Below, one piece after another: positions 9,561 through 20,103 of a DNA stretch of 64,000 nucleotides. The stretch lies in NCBI GenBank assembly GCA_951394045.1, contig OX595990.1, positions 3,588,549 through 3,652,548 on the forward strand, written 5' to 3'. The DNA comes from Nitzschia sp. DOCU1. Taxonomy: Eukaryota > Bacillariophyta > Bacillariophyceae > Bacillariales > Bacillariaceae. Each line of letters opens with the position of its first letter. The first letter of the stretch is position 1. Below the pieces are notes generated by a model. It was not told the DNA's origin. It worked only from the letters and a program-made list of their open reading frames with translations, and made no database searches. Made by a program: the position numbers and the translations under genes.

Positions 9561-12500
9561 CTACCACGCTAAAGTCTTGACGATGCAGTTCTTTTTGTCC
9601 TTGCCTTCCTGGCTGCGGATGTAGGCCTTGACAATCTCATTGTAGAACAAAAGAACAAAACCAGTGACTGGGGCACACACCCACGGAATCCAGCCAACTT
9701 GGGTCGATCCGACGAGCTCCTGAACTCCGGGCGTGTAAGAAAAGAAAAGAACCAAACACAAGCCGATCAACACGCCGTAAAAAGTAAGCTTGTTCTCGAC
9801 GCCATGCACAAACAGCGAAACGATGCGAGTCTTGCAAGCCCAAATGTGAACAAATTGTGCGACTGCCAATGTGATGTAGAACGATGTGACTCCTTGAGAA
9901 AAGATTTCTTTCTGCTCCTCCGCAGAATATGTTGTATTGGTTCGCTGAACGAATACGGGCTCCGAAGCTGTCAGAGAGAAGTAGCTTCCTCCCGTTTGTT
10001 CCAAATCAGGTTGAAAAAAGTCAGAGAGGAGCAAGCCGTTCGCCTTGTAGGTGAATGTGTACGCCACCAAGCTTCCACATGAAAGGATAAAGCCTGAAAT
10101 CACATAGGAGTAGAAGAGAAGTACCGGCGACACCAACCGATCTCGAACGGGGTCGCGCGGCTTACGATCCATGATGTTCGACTCTGCCTTCTCGTAGGCC
10201 AGGGAGATGGCAGGTCCTAGCTCGGTTCCAAGGTCCATTGTGAGAACTTGCATTGGCGTCAAACCAGCGGGAAGTCCAGCCAATAGCGCGATCAGAGCGC
10301 TAACGGCCTGCGGAAAGATGTGGGCCATCGTATACGCGATTGTCTTTTTGATATTGTCAAAGATGATGCGCCCCTCTTCGATACCTGCGACGATAGAAGC
10401 AAAGTTGTCGTCCATGAGCAAAATGTCTGCTGAATCTTGCGCAACTGCAGATCCATTCAGACCCACTGCAAGAAGAAGTGAAGCGCACGTAGTACAAGAC
10501 GATGAGGTGAGACGAGCGAAACAATCCGAAATCGCACGGTTTTCGGTATAGGGTACGTACTGGCCACGCCGATATCCGCCTGTTTGAGTGCGGGGGCATC
10601 GTTCACGCCATCACCGGTAACAGCGACAATCTTCCCCATGAGAGTCTGACACTTTTCGACAATGAGAAGCTTATGCGCAGGTGTTGTTCGAGCGAAACAG
10701 ACGCCACCTGGCTTCGATAATATGGATCGCCACTGGTCGTCGGACAACCCGTCAATACGACATCCGTGAATGACTGCGCCGTCGCATGCTTCCCAATCGC
10801 CATTGGAGGTTGTGTCTTCGAGCAATGCAATGTTATTGTCGCTTTTTAGTAGCCCGATCTCCTTGGCAATCGATCGTGCTGTTAGGGGGTGGTCGCCAGT
10901 CACCATGAAGACCGCGACGCCAGCACGTTGGCACTTTTCGATCGCTTCAGGAACGTTGTCACGAGGTGGATCCATAATGGCAACTAGTCCGATGAAATTC
11001 AGACCAGTCGTTGGAAAGTTGTACTCGTTGTCCTCGCCTTTAAAGGCAAAGTCTGGCGGCGCGCGAAACGTCTTCGAGCAAAGGGCCAGAACCCGCCGAC
11101 CTTCCGATGCAAATCGTTCGTATGCAGTTTGGAACTGTGTGCGAAAATCATCATCAATGTCCAGCTGGTACTGAATGGCCTCCCGACTAGCATACGTGGT
11201 GCAACGGCCCAGAATCACTTCGGGTGCTCCCTTCATCAGAACCTCGTATTCCACCTCCCCGTTAATTTCCTCAGAACGAGTTTTCACGGCCACGAGTTGC
11301 CACTTGTTTTTACTATTGAACGGGACTTCGAACAGAATGGGATACTCATGTCGAAGATTTTGGGTGGAAACGATTTTGTCACAATACTCCACAATCGCAA
11401 CGTCGGATGGATTGCCTACGAAGCCGGACTTTTCCATCTTTTCCGTGGCAGTCCATGCGGAATGAAGAGCGTTGCTTCCCCAAGAAAGCTTAGAAAGATT
11501 TGAAATGGATCGCATCTGAAGGTCTCTCAAGCTAGCTTGTCGCTCCGACAACTGCTTCTCCTCCAGTGGCTTAGCCCGATTGCACAGGATGCCAGCACGA
11601 ACGAGCAAGGCCTGGGGTTCTTGAGTGTAAATCGATGCTGCTTGCTTGCGGTAACGACGTACAAAGTGTTTGTCGTACCAGAGATCAGTAACGGTCATCT
11701 GATTCTTGGTGAGCGTTCCTGTCTTGTCTGAGCAAATGACAGAGCATGATCCAAGCGTTTCGACGCAGTCCATTCGCTTGACAAGCACAGCACGCTGAGC
11801 CATACGACGAGCTGCTAGGGAAAGCAGCGACACAACCGTCGATGGAAGACCCTGGGGGACATTTGCCACCAAGATGGTCAAGAAGCCGTTGATGAAAAGA
11901 GTGAAAATCTCTTCCACAGACCTTGCGTCCTGAACGAAAATGGCGACAACGAAGCTAATGCAGGCCATGGATACGGCGATGACAGCGACCAACTTGACAA
12001 AGTTTTTAACTTCTCGCTGCAAAATGGATTCGCGCATTTTCGTTTCTGACGCAAGCTTGGCAATAGTGCCGATGGCCGACTTGTCACCAGTGCGAAGAAC
12101 CATGCCAATCGCCATACCGTCATAGCACAACGACCCGTTGAAAACAAGGTTCTTGCACTCAAACATTCGTGTACCAGCCGGCGAGGGCTGGTCTGAGCAG
12201 GAGATGGGCTCTGACTCGCCGGTAAGGGAGGAGCACTCGACCTTGAGACCACGGCAAAGGAGCAAAACCATGTCGGCGGGCACTTTATCACCGTTCCCAA
12301 TGTGGACAAGATCTCCAGGCACCAAGCTATCGACTTCAACGTTAGCTTGCTTACCGTCACGGTAGGCAGTGCAGGTCGAAGCCAGCAGCGACTTGAAGGA
12401 GTCCAATACTTTCCTCGCCTTGCCTTCTTCGTGCCACTGCACCAATCCTGTCAAGAAAACAACAGCCAGAAGGATAATGGCCAAGTACAAGTTCGTCGCA

Positions 12501-12880
12501 TCACCAAGGATAAGGAAGGCGACAATCGACAAGAGCCCGCTGATAATCAGCAGGACTAAGAAGATGTTCTGAAACTGCTGTAGGAAACGTTTCCACTCGG
12601 GGGTCCTGGGGGGCGGTGTGAGTGCATTCTTGCCGTACGCTCCCAAACGCCTCACAGCTACGTCCGAAGACAAACCGTCGCTTCGTTCGATGGCGGTGCG
12701 ATCGATGCTGCTGGCTGCATGAAGCTTACAAATCTCATCCAACGTCATGTATGCTTCCAGGATAAGATCTTGCATCGTTCCTGTTGACACCTCGCGAAGC
12801 GACACATCGCCGATTTCGACATCGTCCTCCTCCTCACCGACGCCTTCCTTCTTGTTCTTATCCTTCTTGTCTGGTTCCAT
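9561..12880 (-). CDS. P-type cation-transporting ATPase, type II (Na+/K+-ATPase-like), copy 1, intact
   Basis: Two exons on the minus strand: 12880-10561 and 10465-9561, with a 95-bp GT-AG intron (10560-10466) that splits an ATG codon inside the hinge (ADIGVA, then M, then GLNGSAVAQ). The spliced protein is 1074 aa. Visible in order are a cation-ATPase N domain (GLSSDVAVRRLGAYGKNAL), M1-M2, the actuator loop with SLTGESEP, the phosphorylation site CSDKTGTLTKNQM with Asp385, the nucleotide site KGAPE, TGDHPLTARSIAKEIGL, TGDGVNDAPALKQAD (Asp757), then M5-M10. ATP-driven transport of Na+ with K+ or H+ counter-transport at the plasma membrane is the usual role of this subgroup; ion choice is inferred, not shown. 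The N-terminus is Lys/Asp/Glu-rich. A close paralogue lies at 30381-33690 in the same orientation. Confidence 0.92.
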
Positions 12881-13036
12881 CTTGTTGCCTTGAAAGATTA
12901 TGGCAATGTTGTAAGCACCAGGCGGATGGATTGGTGGTCCTCGTAGTACTGTAGCACCTGTGCGTTGAATTGCATTTGGAATGCATAGTTACTGCGCACG
13001 ACTCAGGAAGAACTACCGGTATGACGACCTACGTAC

Positions 13037-13810
13037 TACTGTTTAGAATAATTGCAACACGACGTAACTTGCATTGAAGTTCTCCGAAAACGAGACTGGA
13101 CCATGATGCATTCGTTGGTTTTCGATAGCTAAAGCTTACCGGTAGTTTGTTTCCTAATAGTGGGAGGCGTAATCGCGGATGTCTCAATCTTGTTCCGATA
13201 TATTACCTAGCTTAACAACGATGTCTCACCCTAGTTAAGAAAATATGGAATCGATACTTCTCATGAAATGGTTGGTGTTGGAGCCAACACAGGACTAAGC
13301 CGACCAAGATCTTTCCATATCGACGGTCAGGCGCTCAAGGGAGTTTCCGGCAGATTGCCATGTTCAATTGCGTCTGCAATAATAATTCCACTAGTATCGT
13401 AAATACGTCGGCCTACAGTATCGTACCTGATAGTACTGTTTAGAATAAGTGCAAGCACGACGTAACTTGGGGTTGACATAAGTAGACCCATCGACATTGA
13501 AGTTCTCAAAAAAGAGGCTATTGGATGCTTTCGAAGGCTTTTCGCAGCTAGATGTAAATCTTACCGGCCGTTTGTTTTCCTAATCAATGAGAGGCGCATG
13601 GAGGATGTCTTAATCTTGTTCCGATATTTATTACCCGGCATATAATTATCATGTCTCAATCTTGTTCCCATATTAATTTTATCGATCGTAAATGCAAGTT
13701 GACGAGCCATCTCACGAATGATTGGTGTTGGAGCCCTTAGAGGACTCAGCCGACCAAAAACTGATATTGTTGACGGCCAGGCGCGCGATATTGCCATGTT
13801 GATTTCGAAA
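13037..13810. repeat. Tandem direct duplication, about 400-bp unit, two diverged copies
   Basis: TACTGTTTAGAATAA at 13037 recurs at 13434 (period ~397 bp). Both copies then share CATTGAAGTTCTC, TACCGG.(A/C)GTTTGTTT, ATCTTGTTCCGATAT, GGTTGGTGTTGGAGCC-type words and AGCCGACCAA, ending near GCCATGTT. Fragments of the same sequence occur at about 34080-34130 and 53265-53345, so this is a dispersed unit too. No coding potential is seen. Confidence 0.75.
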
Positions 13811-13861
13811 TTTCCGATTTGAGGAGGGGTATTACTATCGGTTCCTATTCTACTACGATCC

Positions 13862-14149
13862 CAGTAGCGACCGGGGATGCTGCCTCCACGGGTTAGGAAG
13901 AACGGGTCAAAGAAAGAGTCAAATAAAAATGCTCATCGTCATTGCTCTCATGAGGTAGCTGCGGCAAACTCGCAAAGACTCTTGTTGCTGCGTTCCCCAT
14001 GGTAGTAGGCAGTCTTTTAGCTAGAGTAGAAGGTAGCACAGCTCCCAATAAATCCACTTTGTCGTTTCTGTCTGTCTCTGTCCTCCTGACACTTCCATTT
14101 GTCCAATGTAGAAAAGCAAATGTCGTAGTGCGTGATGGATTTTTGATAC
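13862..14149. repeat. Dispersed repeat R, copy B, left part (interrupted at 14150)
   Basis: Homologous to 6300-6590. The match stops exactly at TTAA 14150-14153 and resumes after TTAA 18313-18316, so the PiggyBac-like element sits inside this repeat. Confidence 0.8.
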
Positions 14150-14153
14150 TTAA

Positions 14154-14167
14154 CGCCAATCAGAAAG
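14154..14167 (+). repeat. Left terminal inverted repeat of PiggyBac-like element
   Basis: CGCCAATCAGAAAG directly follows the TTAA. It matches the right end at 12 of 14 bases in inverted orientation. Confidence 0.85.
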
Positions 14168-14220
14168 CACGACAGTATACTGTCGTCTAAATTTTTGCAC
14201 GACAGTATACTGTCGTCTAA
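14167..14220 (+). repeat. Left subterminal palindromic repeats
   Basis: GCACGACAGTATACTGTCGT followed by CTAA occurs twice (14167-14190 and 14197-14220). Each unit contains the perfect 18-bp palindrome ACGACAGTATACTGTCGT. The same TGTCGTCTAA core is repeated at the right end, so these are likely transposase-binding sites. Confidence 0.75.
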
Positions 14221-14410
14221 TCTTCTTTAAGTCAAAAAACAGTCTTAACCCGTCCTTAACCCAGAACCAACCTCACCAATCGAAAGAGCACCCCTTTTTA
14301 CCTAGGGTCAGGTATTGTTGCCATTTTCATACGACCCCATGCTGGGAAGCAGTGCGACAGCGAAAGTGCGCCCGTCGGCGTGAAATTCCCAAAACGACCC
14401 AAACCGCACC

Positions 14411-17332
14411 ATGTCGGACCCTCCAGCACCTGCCAACGACACCTTAGTTTCCCACCAGCCAATTATTTGGTCCCCCAGGCGTGTTGGGTCACCAGCTGAC
14501 TGGTCCAGGGGCAGTCAAGATGATGGCGACGTGCTCCTAAATGCCGATTCTGCTTTCGTGTCCAGATCGGAAAATTCACGTGATTTGCCAACAAGTCCTG
14601 TCCCTCCCTTTGATTCGTCTCCCCCATCTCCGTTGCTAGCGACCGACCCAGCACCTCAACAACTCCACTCGCCTGTGAATGGTCCGCTTGACCCGCAAAT
14701 GGAAGCGGCTCTGGCTGGTTTCCTGCAACTTGGGGAACCGCGGCCTGCCCGACCTCGGAAATCATATTCCTACAGTAAGAAGAAGCTCTTGGCACCCTCC
14801 CGTGTCTACTCGGAATCAGGATTTCCAATTCCGGGTATTACCGGACTTCTTGTTGGTGTCATTGCTGAATGCCCTAACAAAAACAAAAATGGAGGAAGGT
14901 TCAGAGTAGACTGGGAGGCCTATTCCCCTGGCATGCCAGATACAGTGGATCGACGTCTGCTGAGAGTATGGTATCCCTCAACCGACTACATCAGGGAGTG
15001 TTTTCAAATTCATGCGGATGAGTACATTGCAGCAGGGCCAGCCGGTGTCAGGGAAGCTCTACGGCTGTCGTTTGATCAGTTAGCACCGGCTGATGTGCCT
15101 GCCCAAGCTGCGCATGCCTCCCCTGACCGTGAACTGCCAGCACCTCCTACCATTGTCTTGGCCACACCCCTGCGCTATGCCGGACGTGCAGCACTCATGA
15201 CTGCTGCAGATACTGTTTCTACTCTGACCGGCAACTCAGGAAGTCAGCGACTATCTACGGGTGGACGCTCTACCAGAAGTAATGCTAGTCAACAAGGTTA
15301 TGAATCTGAGTCTGTAGATGGATCTGACTTAGATGAAGATGACAACGCATGGTTGACAATTCCTGAGGAAATAGAAATAGACCTCCTTGACGGTGCAGAA
15401 GAACCGGACGTCGATGAAGAACCAGAGAAGCCAATCATCGATGTCAATCTTGAATGGAACTTTGAGATGGTCAACGAGTCAACACAGATGACTCCGATAC
15501 CCGATCTTTACGACGGACCGGCGGGTTTACGGCCTGGAGTTGCCGCATCATTCAAAGATCCTCTCAAATGCCTACAGAAGTGTGGCGGTCTCACGGTGAA
15601 GTTCGTTGGAAGGCTAGCCAAGGAAACCAACAAATACTTCAACCGTGTTATTGTGCCTACAAGGAACAAGAACATGTACTACTGCTCGATACCATGGTCA
15701 GACGTCAGCACTGGGGAAATGCACCGTTTTCTTGGAATACTTTTAAAAATATCCTTGCAGCCCAGGGATGGTGGTGGATACGAATCATACTTTCAGAGTA
15801 AAGACAAGGAACTTTGCACGACTACAGATGGAACAGGCGAGAAGATAGTGTTGACAAACACAAAAGGGTGGGCTCAGGCGGTAATGTCGCTGGCACGTTT
15901 CAAGCAAATTCGTGGGGCGTTTCATCCCATGGACAAAGTTGCTGGTATGTCGGGGGACAAGTGCTATCAACTACGAAATGCCTTGAACAACCTGAATACA
16001 GCTTCGCAGAATACTTTCATCCCAGGAGCAAATCTTGCATTCGACGAGGGCGGCGTTTCCTGTCGCAGCAGGTTGTGTCCCGTTAGGCAATATAACAAAG
16101 CCAAACCGCAGCCGTACCGAGTTGATTTCTTCATTTTGGCCGACTCCGCAACATACGCAATACTCCACGTGGACGTATATCAAGGAAGGAACGAAACGAA
16201 TGCATTCATTGTGGACGAGGCCAAGAAACTCCCAACTACTATGAAAGCAGTGGTGAATGCAGTGCTACAAACCAAGATTGACGAGCAAGTGCAGCATGGT
16301 TACAGAGTAGTGAGCATGGATAATCGATATCAATGCCCCGTGCTTGCCGCTATTCTTCGTGACCGATGCCATGTACTATCGACTGGCACGTGCAAAGCCA
16401 ACAGGATTGGTTGGCCCAAGGATATGTTGCAGATGACTTTAAATGGGGGTGATCGCGGTGAGTCAATTATTACATACGACAAAGTGAATGATGTCGTGTG
16501 TTTACAGTGGCGAGATAACAAGGTTGTCAACGTCTGTAGTAGCATCACTGATGTTACAGAGCATGACACATCAAGACGTGAGGGAAGCCGCATGAGGATG
16601 CTTCGTGTCCCCCGTCCCTTGCACCACTACCATAAAACAATGGGTGGAGTGGACAAGGGTGACCAGATGAGAATGCATGGTGGTGGCTGGGCGCGGAAAG
16701 GACATTACAAAAAATGGTATAAGAAGTCGTTCATGGGCGTGTTGGACTGCATGTTGTTGAATTCCCTGGTTGCCTGGAACCTTTCCTGCAATGAAATCCC
16801 AGGTCGTACGTACATGAAGCGACATGACTTCTATGCGTATATTGCAGAGAAGTTGATGCAATTCCCAGAGGAAAGAACAGACAACTTTGAAACCGTTCCA
16901 ACTGAAGAAACAGTCATCGTGAGAACAGGAGAAGAAAGATGTGTCGTAAGACCGGGGAACACGTGGAGTCGCTGCTTAGTCTGTTCGCTGAACTATGCTT
17001 ATACAGGCAACAACAAGAGCGTTTGTGCTGGGGTATGCAATTGCGATGGCTGCGGACCATGCCATATGCATGTTCCGGAAGGAGATACTGACAGTCGACC
17101 ACTGCACAAGTTGTTTGGCTCTGACATGTCCTGTCACGACATCCTAAAAACCCCGCTAGGCCGGCAAATCTGGAGCAAAGGCGCCGATGGCAAATGGCGA
17201 GTGAAGAGCAGCCACCCTGTGCTGGTCGACTTGAGGGAAAAATGTGGATGCGTAGCATCTGCCAACAGGGGCAAGAAGAGAAAAAGGCAGTCGACAGATT
17301 CCAGCCAGACAACCGATGATATGACTACATAG
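14411..17332 (+). CDS. PiggyBac-like transposase (DDE_Tnp_1_7 type), 973 aa
   Basis: Single open frame from ATG 14411. Residues 1-320 hold a Pro/Ser-rich disordered region, a small domain around 135-195 with a chromo/Tudor-like look (LVGVIAECP, then FRVDWEAYSPGMPD), and an acidic stretch. The catalytic region runs from about 340 to 800. The three acidic residues expected for PiggyBac are present in their usual contexts: Asp545 in FDEGGV, Asp637 in SMDNRY and Asp748 in GGVDKGDQM. Spacings of 92 and 111 residues are close to the 78 and 101 of classical piggyBac. The C-terminus has a Cys/His-rich segment (CLVCSLNYAY, then CNCDGCGPCHMH) and a basic tail, as expected for the DNA-binding finger. 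The role is cut-and-paste transposition at TTAA. The frame is intact, so activity is plausible. Confidence 0.93.
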   Translation: MSDPPAPANDTLVSHQPIIWSPRRVGSPADWSRGSQDDGDVLLNADSAFVSRSENSRDLPTSPVPPFDSSPPSPLLATDPAPQQLHSPVNGPLDPQMEAALAGFLQLGEPRPARPRKSYSYSKKKLLAPSRVYSESGFPIPGITGLLVGVIAECPNKNKNGGRFRVDWEAYSPGMPDTVDRRLLRVWYPSTDYIRECFQIHADEYIAAGPAGVREALRLSFDQLAPADVPAQAAHASPDRELPAPPTIVLATPLRYAGRAALMTAADTVSTLTGNSGSQRLSTGGRSTRSNASQQGYESESVDGSDLDEDDNAWLTIPEEIEIDLLDGAEEPDVDEEPEKPIIDVNLEWNFEMVNESTQMTPIPDLYDGPAGLRPGVAASFKDPLKCLQKCGGLTVKFVGRLAKETNKYFNRVIVPTRNKNMYYCSIPWSDVSTGEMHRFLGILLKISLQPRDGGGYESYFQSKDKELCTTTDGTGEKIVLTNTKGWAQAVMSLARFKQIRGAFHPMDKVAGMSGDKCYQLRNALNNLNTASQNTFIPGANLAFDEGGVSCRSRLCPVRQYNKAKPQPYRVDFFILADSATYAILHVDVYQGRNETNAFIVDEAKKLPTTMKAVVNAVLQTKIDEQVQHGYRVVSMDNRYQCPVLAAILRDRCHVLSTGTCKANRIGWPKDMLQMTLNGGDRGESIITYDKVNDVVCLQWRDNKVVNVCSSITDVTEHDTSRREGSRMRMLRVPRPLHHYHKTMGGVDKGDQMRMHGGGWARKGHYKKWYKKSFMGVLDCMLLNSLVAWNLSCNEIPGRTYMKRHDFYAYIAEKLMQFPEERTDNFETVPTEETVIVRTGEERCVVRPGNTWSRCLVCSLNYAYTGNNKSVCAGVCNCDGCGPCHMHVPEGDTDSRPLHKLFGSDMSCHDILKTPLGRQIWSKGADGKWRVKSSHPVLVDLREKCGCVASANRGKKRKRQSTDSSQTTDDMTT

Positions 17333-17379
17333 GTACTTACTATTGCATAATTGAATAACCGTTTGTTAGATAAAAGTAA

Positions 17380-18069
17380 TTAGTTATTTTCTTTTTCCAA
17401 GAATCCTTTTTTGAATCCGGTGTAGTTACCACCTTTAGCAGGGTAACTATCACGAATCTCGCCGACGACGCAAGCAGGGAGTTCCTTCCGGTTGCCTTTG
17501 CCAAGGTAGCCGTTGATGAAAGTTGTCGCGTCGCGGTAGAGTGCGTAACGTATCTCGCTATTTGCAATTCCCTGCTCCATCATGGAATCACCCTTTTCGA
17601 AAAGAAACTCATGCAGGGTACGACCAGAACGGATACCGTCGGGGCTAAGATTCAAGATACAAGGCGATTCATCGCACAACTTGCACTTCTCTGGAACATT
17701 TTCGAGGGCAGGTGAGGGAACTGTAGTCGGGGATGCCAGCGAGTAGCGGCCGCAACGACGAATGTGTTGTTCAAACGCTTCAACCTGTTCAGTGGAGATG
17801 TGTTCGGGGAAGTCAAACGTCATGAAGCGGGGGTCGGGGCCTGGCTCTGAGAACATGCGGATGCCCCCTCCAACGTTGGAAACCTGAATCCTCTTGAGCG
17901 GTTCATTCTTACCGGTACGACGGTTGTGTTCCTCGTTCGACAAGCGAAGAGTAGCGGCGATACGTGCATCCATGGGGTCGGGCTCGACGTCGGAATCGTA
18001 TTCCAGGGCCCCAAAGTCCATACCGTATGGGTTGTACGATCGATCTTGATTGCTTCCGGACCAACTCAT
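17380..18069 (-). CDS. Accessory gene of the PiggyBac-like element, function unknown (229 aa)
   Basis: ATG at 18069, single exon, ending 47 bp from the transposase stop and pointing toward it. The N-terminal half is polar with Asp/Glu and Arg clusters. A CKLCDESPC motif (about residues 129-137) could bind metal. The C-terminal part reads FINGYLGKGNRKELPACVVGE then IRDSYPAKGGNYTGFKKGF. A short 'LPxCV..xIR..(F/Y)P....(Y)xGF' segment of this kind is one I associate with diatom mobile elements, but I cannot name a family. There is no signal peptide or membrane segment. Its place between the transposase and the right end argues that it moves with the element. It may help transposition, bind element DNA or be a captured host gene; the sequence does not decide this. 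Confidence 0.75.
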   Translation of the reverse strand: MSWSGSNQDRSYNPYGMDFGALEYDSDVEPDPMDARIAATLRLSNEEHNRRTGKNEPLKRIQVSNVGGGIRMFSEPGPDPRFMTFDFPEHISTEQVEAFEQHIRRCGRYSLASPTTVPSPALENVPEKCKLCDESPCILNLSPDGIRSGRTLHEFLFEKGDSMMEQGIANSEIRYALYRDATTFINGYLGKGNRKELPACVVGEIRDSYPAKGGNYTGFKKGFLEKENN

Positions 18070-18161
18070 GATGCCAAGGGATGAAAATGAGAGTCATTGG
18101 CAGTGGAGGCAATCGGTTGATTGTTGGAGGGAGGTGTAATGCGTAGTATTATGAGGGTAGG

Positions 18162-18290
18162 ATTAAGCACCGATTAAGCTCCGGTTAAGGCCCGATTAAG
18201 AAAAATTGTCGTCTAATTTGAATTAGACGACAATGAAATTGTCGTCTAATCGGGCGGGCAGGCGCGCCAGACGACAATATATTGTCGTCT
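18162..18290. repeat. Right subterminal repeats of PiggyBac-like element
   Basis: Four GATTAAG/GGTTAAG words at 11-12 bp spacing (about 18162-18200) mirror CTTAACCC words near the left end (about 14245-14262). Next come a near-perfect 30-bp palindrome at 18205-18234 and a perfect 22-bp palindrome at 18269-18290, both built from AGACGACAAT/ATTGTCGTCT. The core matches the left subterminal repeats. Confidence 0.75.
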
Positions 18291-18298
18291 AATCCCAT

Positions 18299-18312
18299 CT
18301 TTCGGAATGGCG
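18299..18312 (-). repeat. Right terminal inverted repeat of PiggyBac-like element
   Basis: CTTTCGGAATGGCG directly before the right TTAA. Its reverse complement matches the left terminus at 12 of 14 bases. Confidence 0.85.
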
Positions 18313-18316
18313 TTAA

Positions 18317-19512
18317 TACATCTGACAGCCAACAATGAAACAAAAATATCAAAAGTTTGCGTTGTACGAGCTTTCATCAACCAACATTTGGGCCTATCCC
18401 CTTAGGACGTCTCAGCAAAGTAAGTAATGCCTTGCAATACAAATACTTTCTTGCCGCAAGGTCCATTTCCCCACAGGAATAAGTACTACAACAGGGACTG
18501 GGGGATGATGCCGCACTTGATTGTTGATTGTTGACCCAGACCCCATCCCGGTTTTGTGATATAATAGAGTCATAACATCCCGCAGAGCCCAAAGCTAAGC
18601 AGCACCCATGAGTCCCTTGGGTGCTTGAAACTGTAGTAGACCAAGCGGAGATGGCAGTCCGACTCTTAATGCCCGGGCAGCCATCTTTAAGGAGTCCAAC
18701 AGCCTTGAATGGTCATCCAAAACAGCTGTTGGCGTCTCGTAGTAGTCATCTCCGACATTGTTGTATTGGTATGGACAAAAATCCCACCAGGAATGCAATA
18801 GACGCAATAGACGTTGAACTTCCAGACTTTCTCTTTGTGTCCTTCCAATGACTTTGCCACTGTCTTGTTTTCGCATCGTTTTTTGTAGAATCAGTGTCAG
18901 CATCACACATGCTGTTGCTCTCAGGATATCCGTGCGCATCACTTTCTGACAACTTCCTTGTTTTGTTGTTGACGGCATGGAAGTTAAAGTCGTCGATTCA
19001 TTTGATTTTTTTTGTGAATGACTTCCTTGGTTTGAGGTCAGCTTAACTTGCCGTCATGGAAGCAAAAGTATTTCGAGCCGATGCATGCTGTTACATTGTG
19101 AATGATCTCCTACTAGTAGGGCTCTGTCGTTGGTGGCATTCTTGCTGGTTCTTGTACAACAGCGGGGGGCAGCACCACCACATCATCATCGCCATTCTCT
19201 TATTCTTTGGCCACGATCATACCACAACATTGCTTCATGTGCAGCAGGTATCATGGTCAAAGATGAAGTGGTCGGCCATGTGAAATGACAATGTAATGTA
19301 ATGTGGTTGAAGCAACGAAACGCATCCATGGTCATGAGCGCAAGCTACTATGGAAATGGGGAAGGGCATCCCCTATCTTTGAGCACGTGTGACGTATGCG
19401 CTCGCATTTCGGAATGGCGAACATTTAAAAAAGTTGTCGTGTATGAATGTGGCGATCAGTAAGGGAAGCATCCTTACGTCATCTTTCGGCGTATCTTTGG
19501 AAATAACACGTG
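18317..19512. repeat. Dispersed repeat R, copy B, right part
   Basis: Continues copy B after the transposon. 18317-18870 matches copy A 6595-7120, and 19055-19512 matches copy A 8840-9260 and copy C 20930-21373. The minus-strand frame 18595-18978 shares ALRVGLPSPLGLLQF with copy A but is frameshifted relative to it, so it is not a functional gene. The end GGAAATAACACGTGGTAGC (about 19499-19517) is the unoccupied version of the site that holds the non-LTR retroelement in copy C. Confidence 0.75.
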
Positions 19513-19907
19513 GTAGCCACAGGCGAGATGCCGTTGTCAACAATCCAGAGGACGTACGATACAAGGTCTCGGCAATGCTATTGCAAAAGTTTCTTACAAT
19601 GGTTTGGTGGAAAACTTCTGCGACGAGTCCTTCCGCAATTCCATCTCATTGACGGATGTGGCCGGAAGCATGCAGCGTACGACTGTGCCAGCCCAGAGGC
19701 ACAATATGGACTTGCAGAACATGCAAGGACGTTTCAATTACCGGTTCACATTCAGGGTCACCGGACTTTGTGCCGCGGTTTTGCCAAGCACTTGGCACAC
19801 CGATCCCGCTATTCGGTAGCAGCACAATCAATCGAAGGCTGCTCGACGAACTTACACAAGACATGATCCTTATCGGCAAGAATCCAAAGCAGCGTCGACT
19901 TGAAGAA

Positions 19908-19995
19908 GCCACCGGGTTGACATGCATCTGCGACAGCACATGTAGCACATCGATGTGCTCGATTTGCTGTCGCAGAGACCTGTCAATCCGGTGGC
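19908..19995. repeat. Inverted repeat with 44-bp arms and no loop
   Basis: The left arm 19908-19951 starts GCCACCGGGTTGACATGCAT and the right arm 19952-19995 is its near reverse complement, with a handful of mismatches. CTGCGACAGCA and GCACATC are exact in both arms. The centre is ACATCGATGT. Transcribed, it would fold into a long near-perfect hairpin. Confidence 0.85.
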
Positions 19996-20103
19996 AGTAT
20001 TGATTCCAGAGCAATTGCCTTGCTGGATGCAGAATCCTTCAATTTACGGATTGCCAGTGCAAGTTCCGTCGTGTCCAACGATTCCAACGGGGCCCAAAGC
20101 CAC

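Larger units (their letters stand above)
14150..18316 (+). mobile_element. PiggyBac-like DNA transposon with exact TTAA target duplications
   Basis: The element proper is 14154-18312 (4159 bp), flanked by TTAA at 14150-14153 and 18313-18316. Terminal inverted repeats match at 12 of 14 bases (CGCCAATCAGAAAG at the left; CGCCATTCCGAAAG read inward from the right). Inside each end are palindromic repeats sharing the core TGTCGTCTAA. It carries a transposase (plus strand) and a second gene (minus strand) arranged tail to tail. Both boundaries are confirmed by the unoccupied paralogous site at 6591-6594. Complete ends and an open transposase frame suggest the copy could still be mobile, or was until recently. 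Confidence 0.93.

Noticed and set aside
12302..12559. Plus-strand frames over ATPase copy 1 that recur in copy 2
   Set aside because: They recur only because the ATPase sequence is duplicated; not independent evidence of coding.
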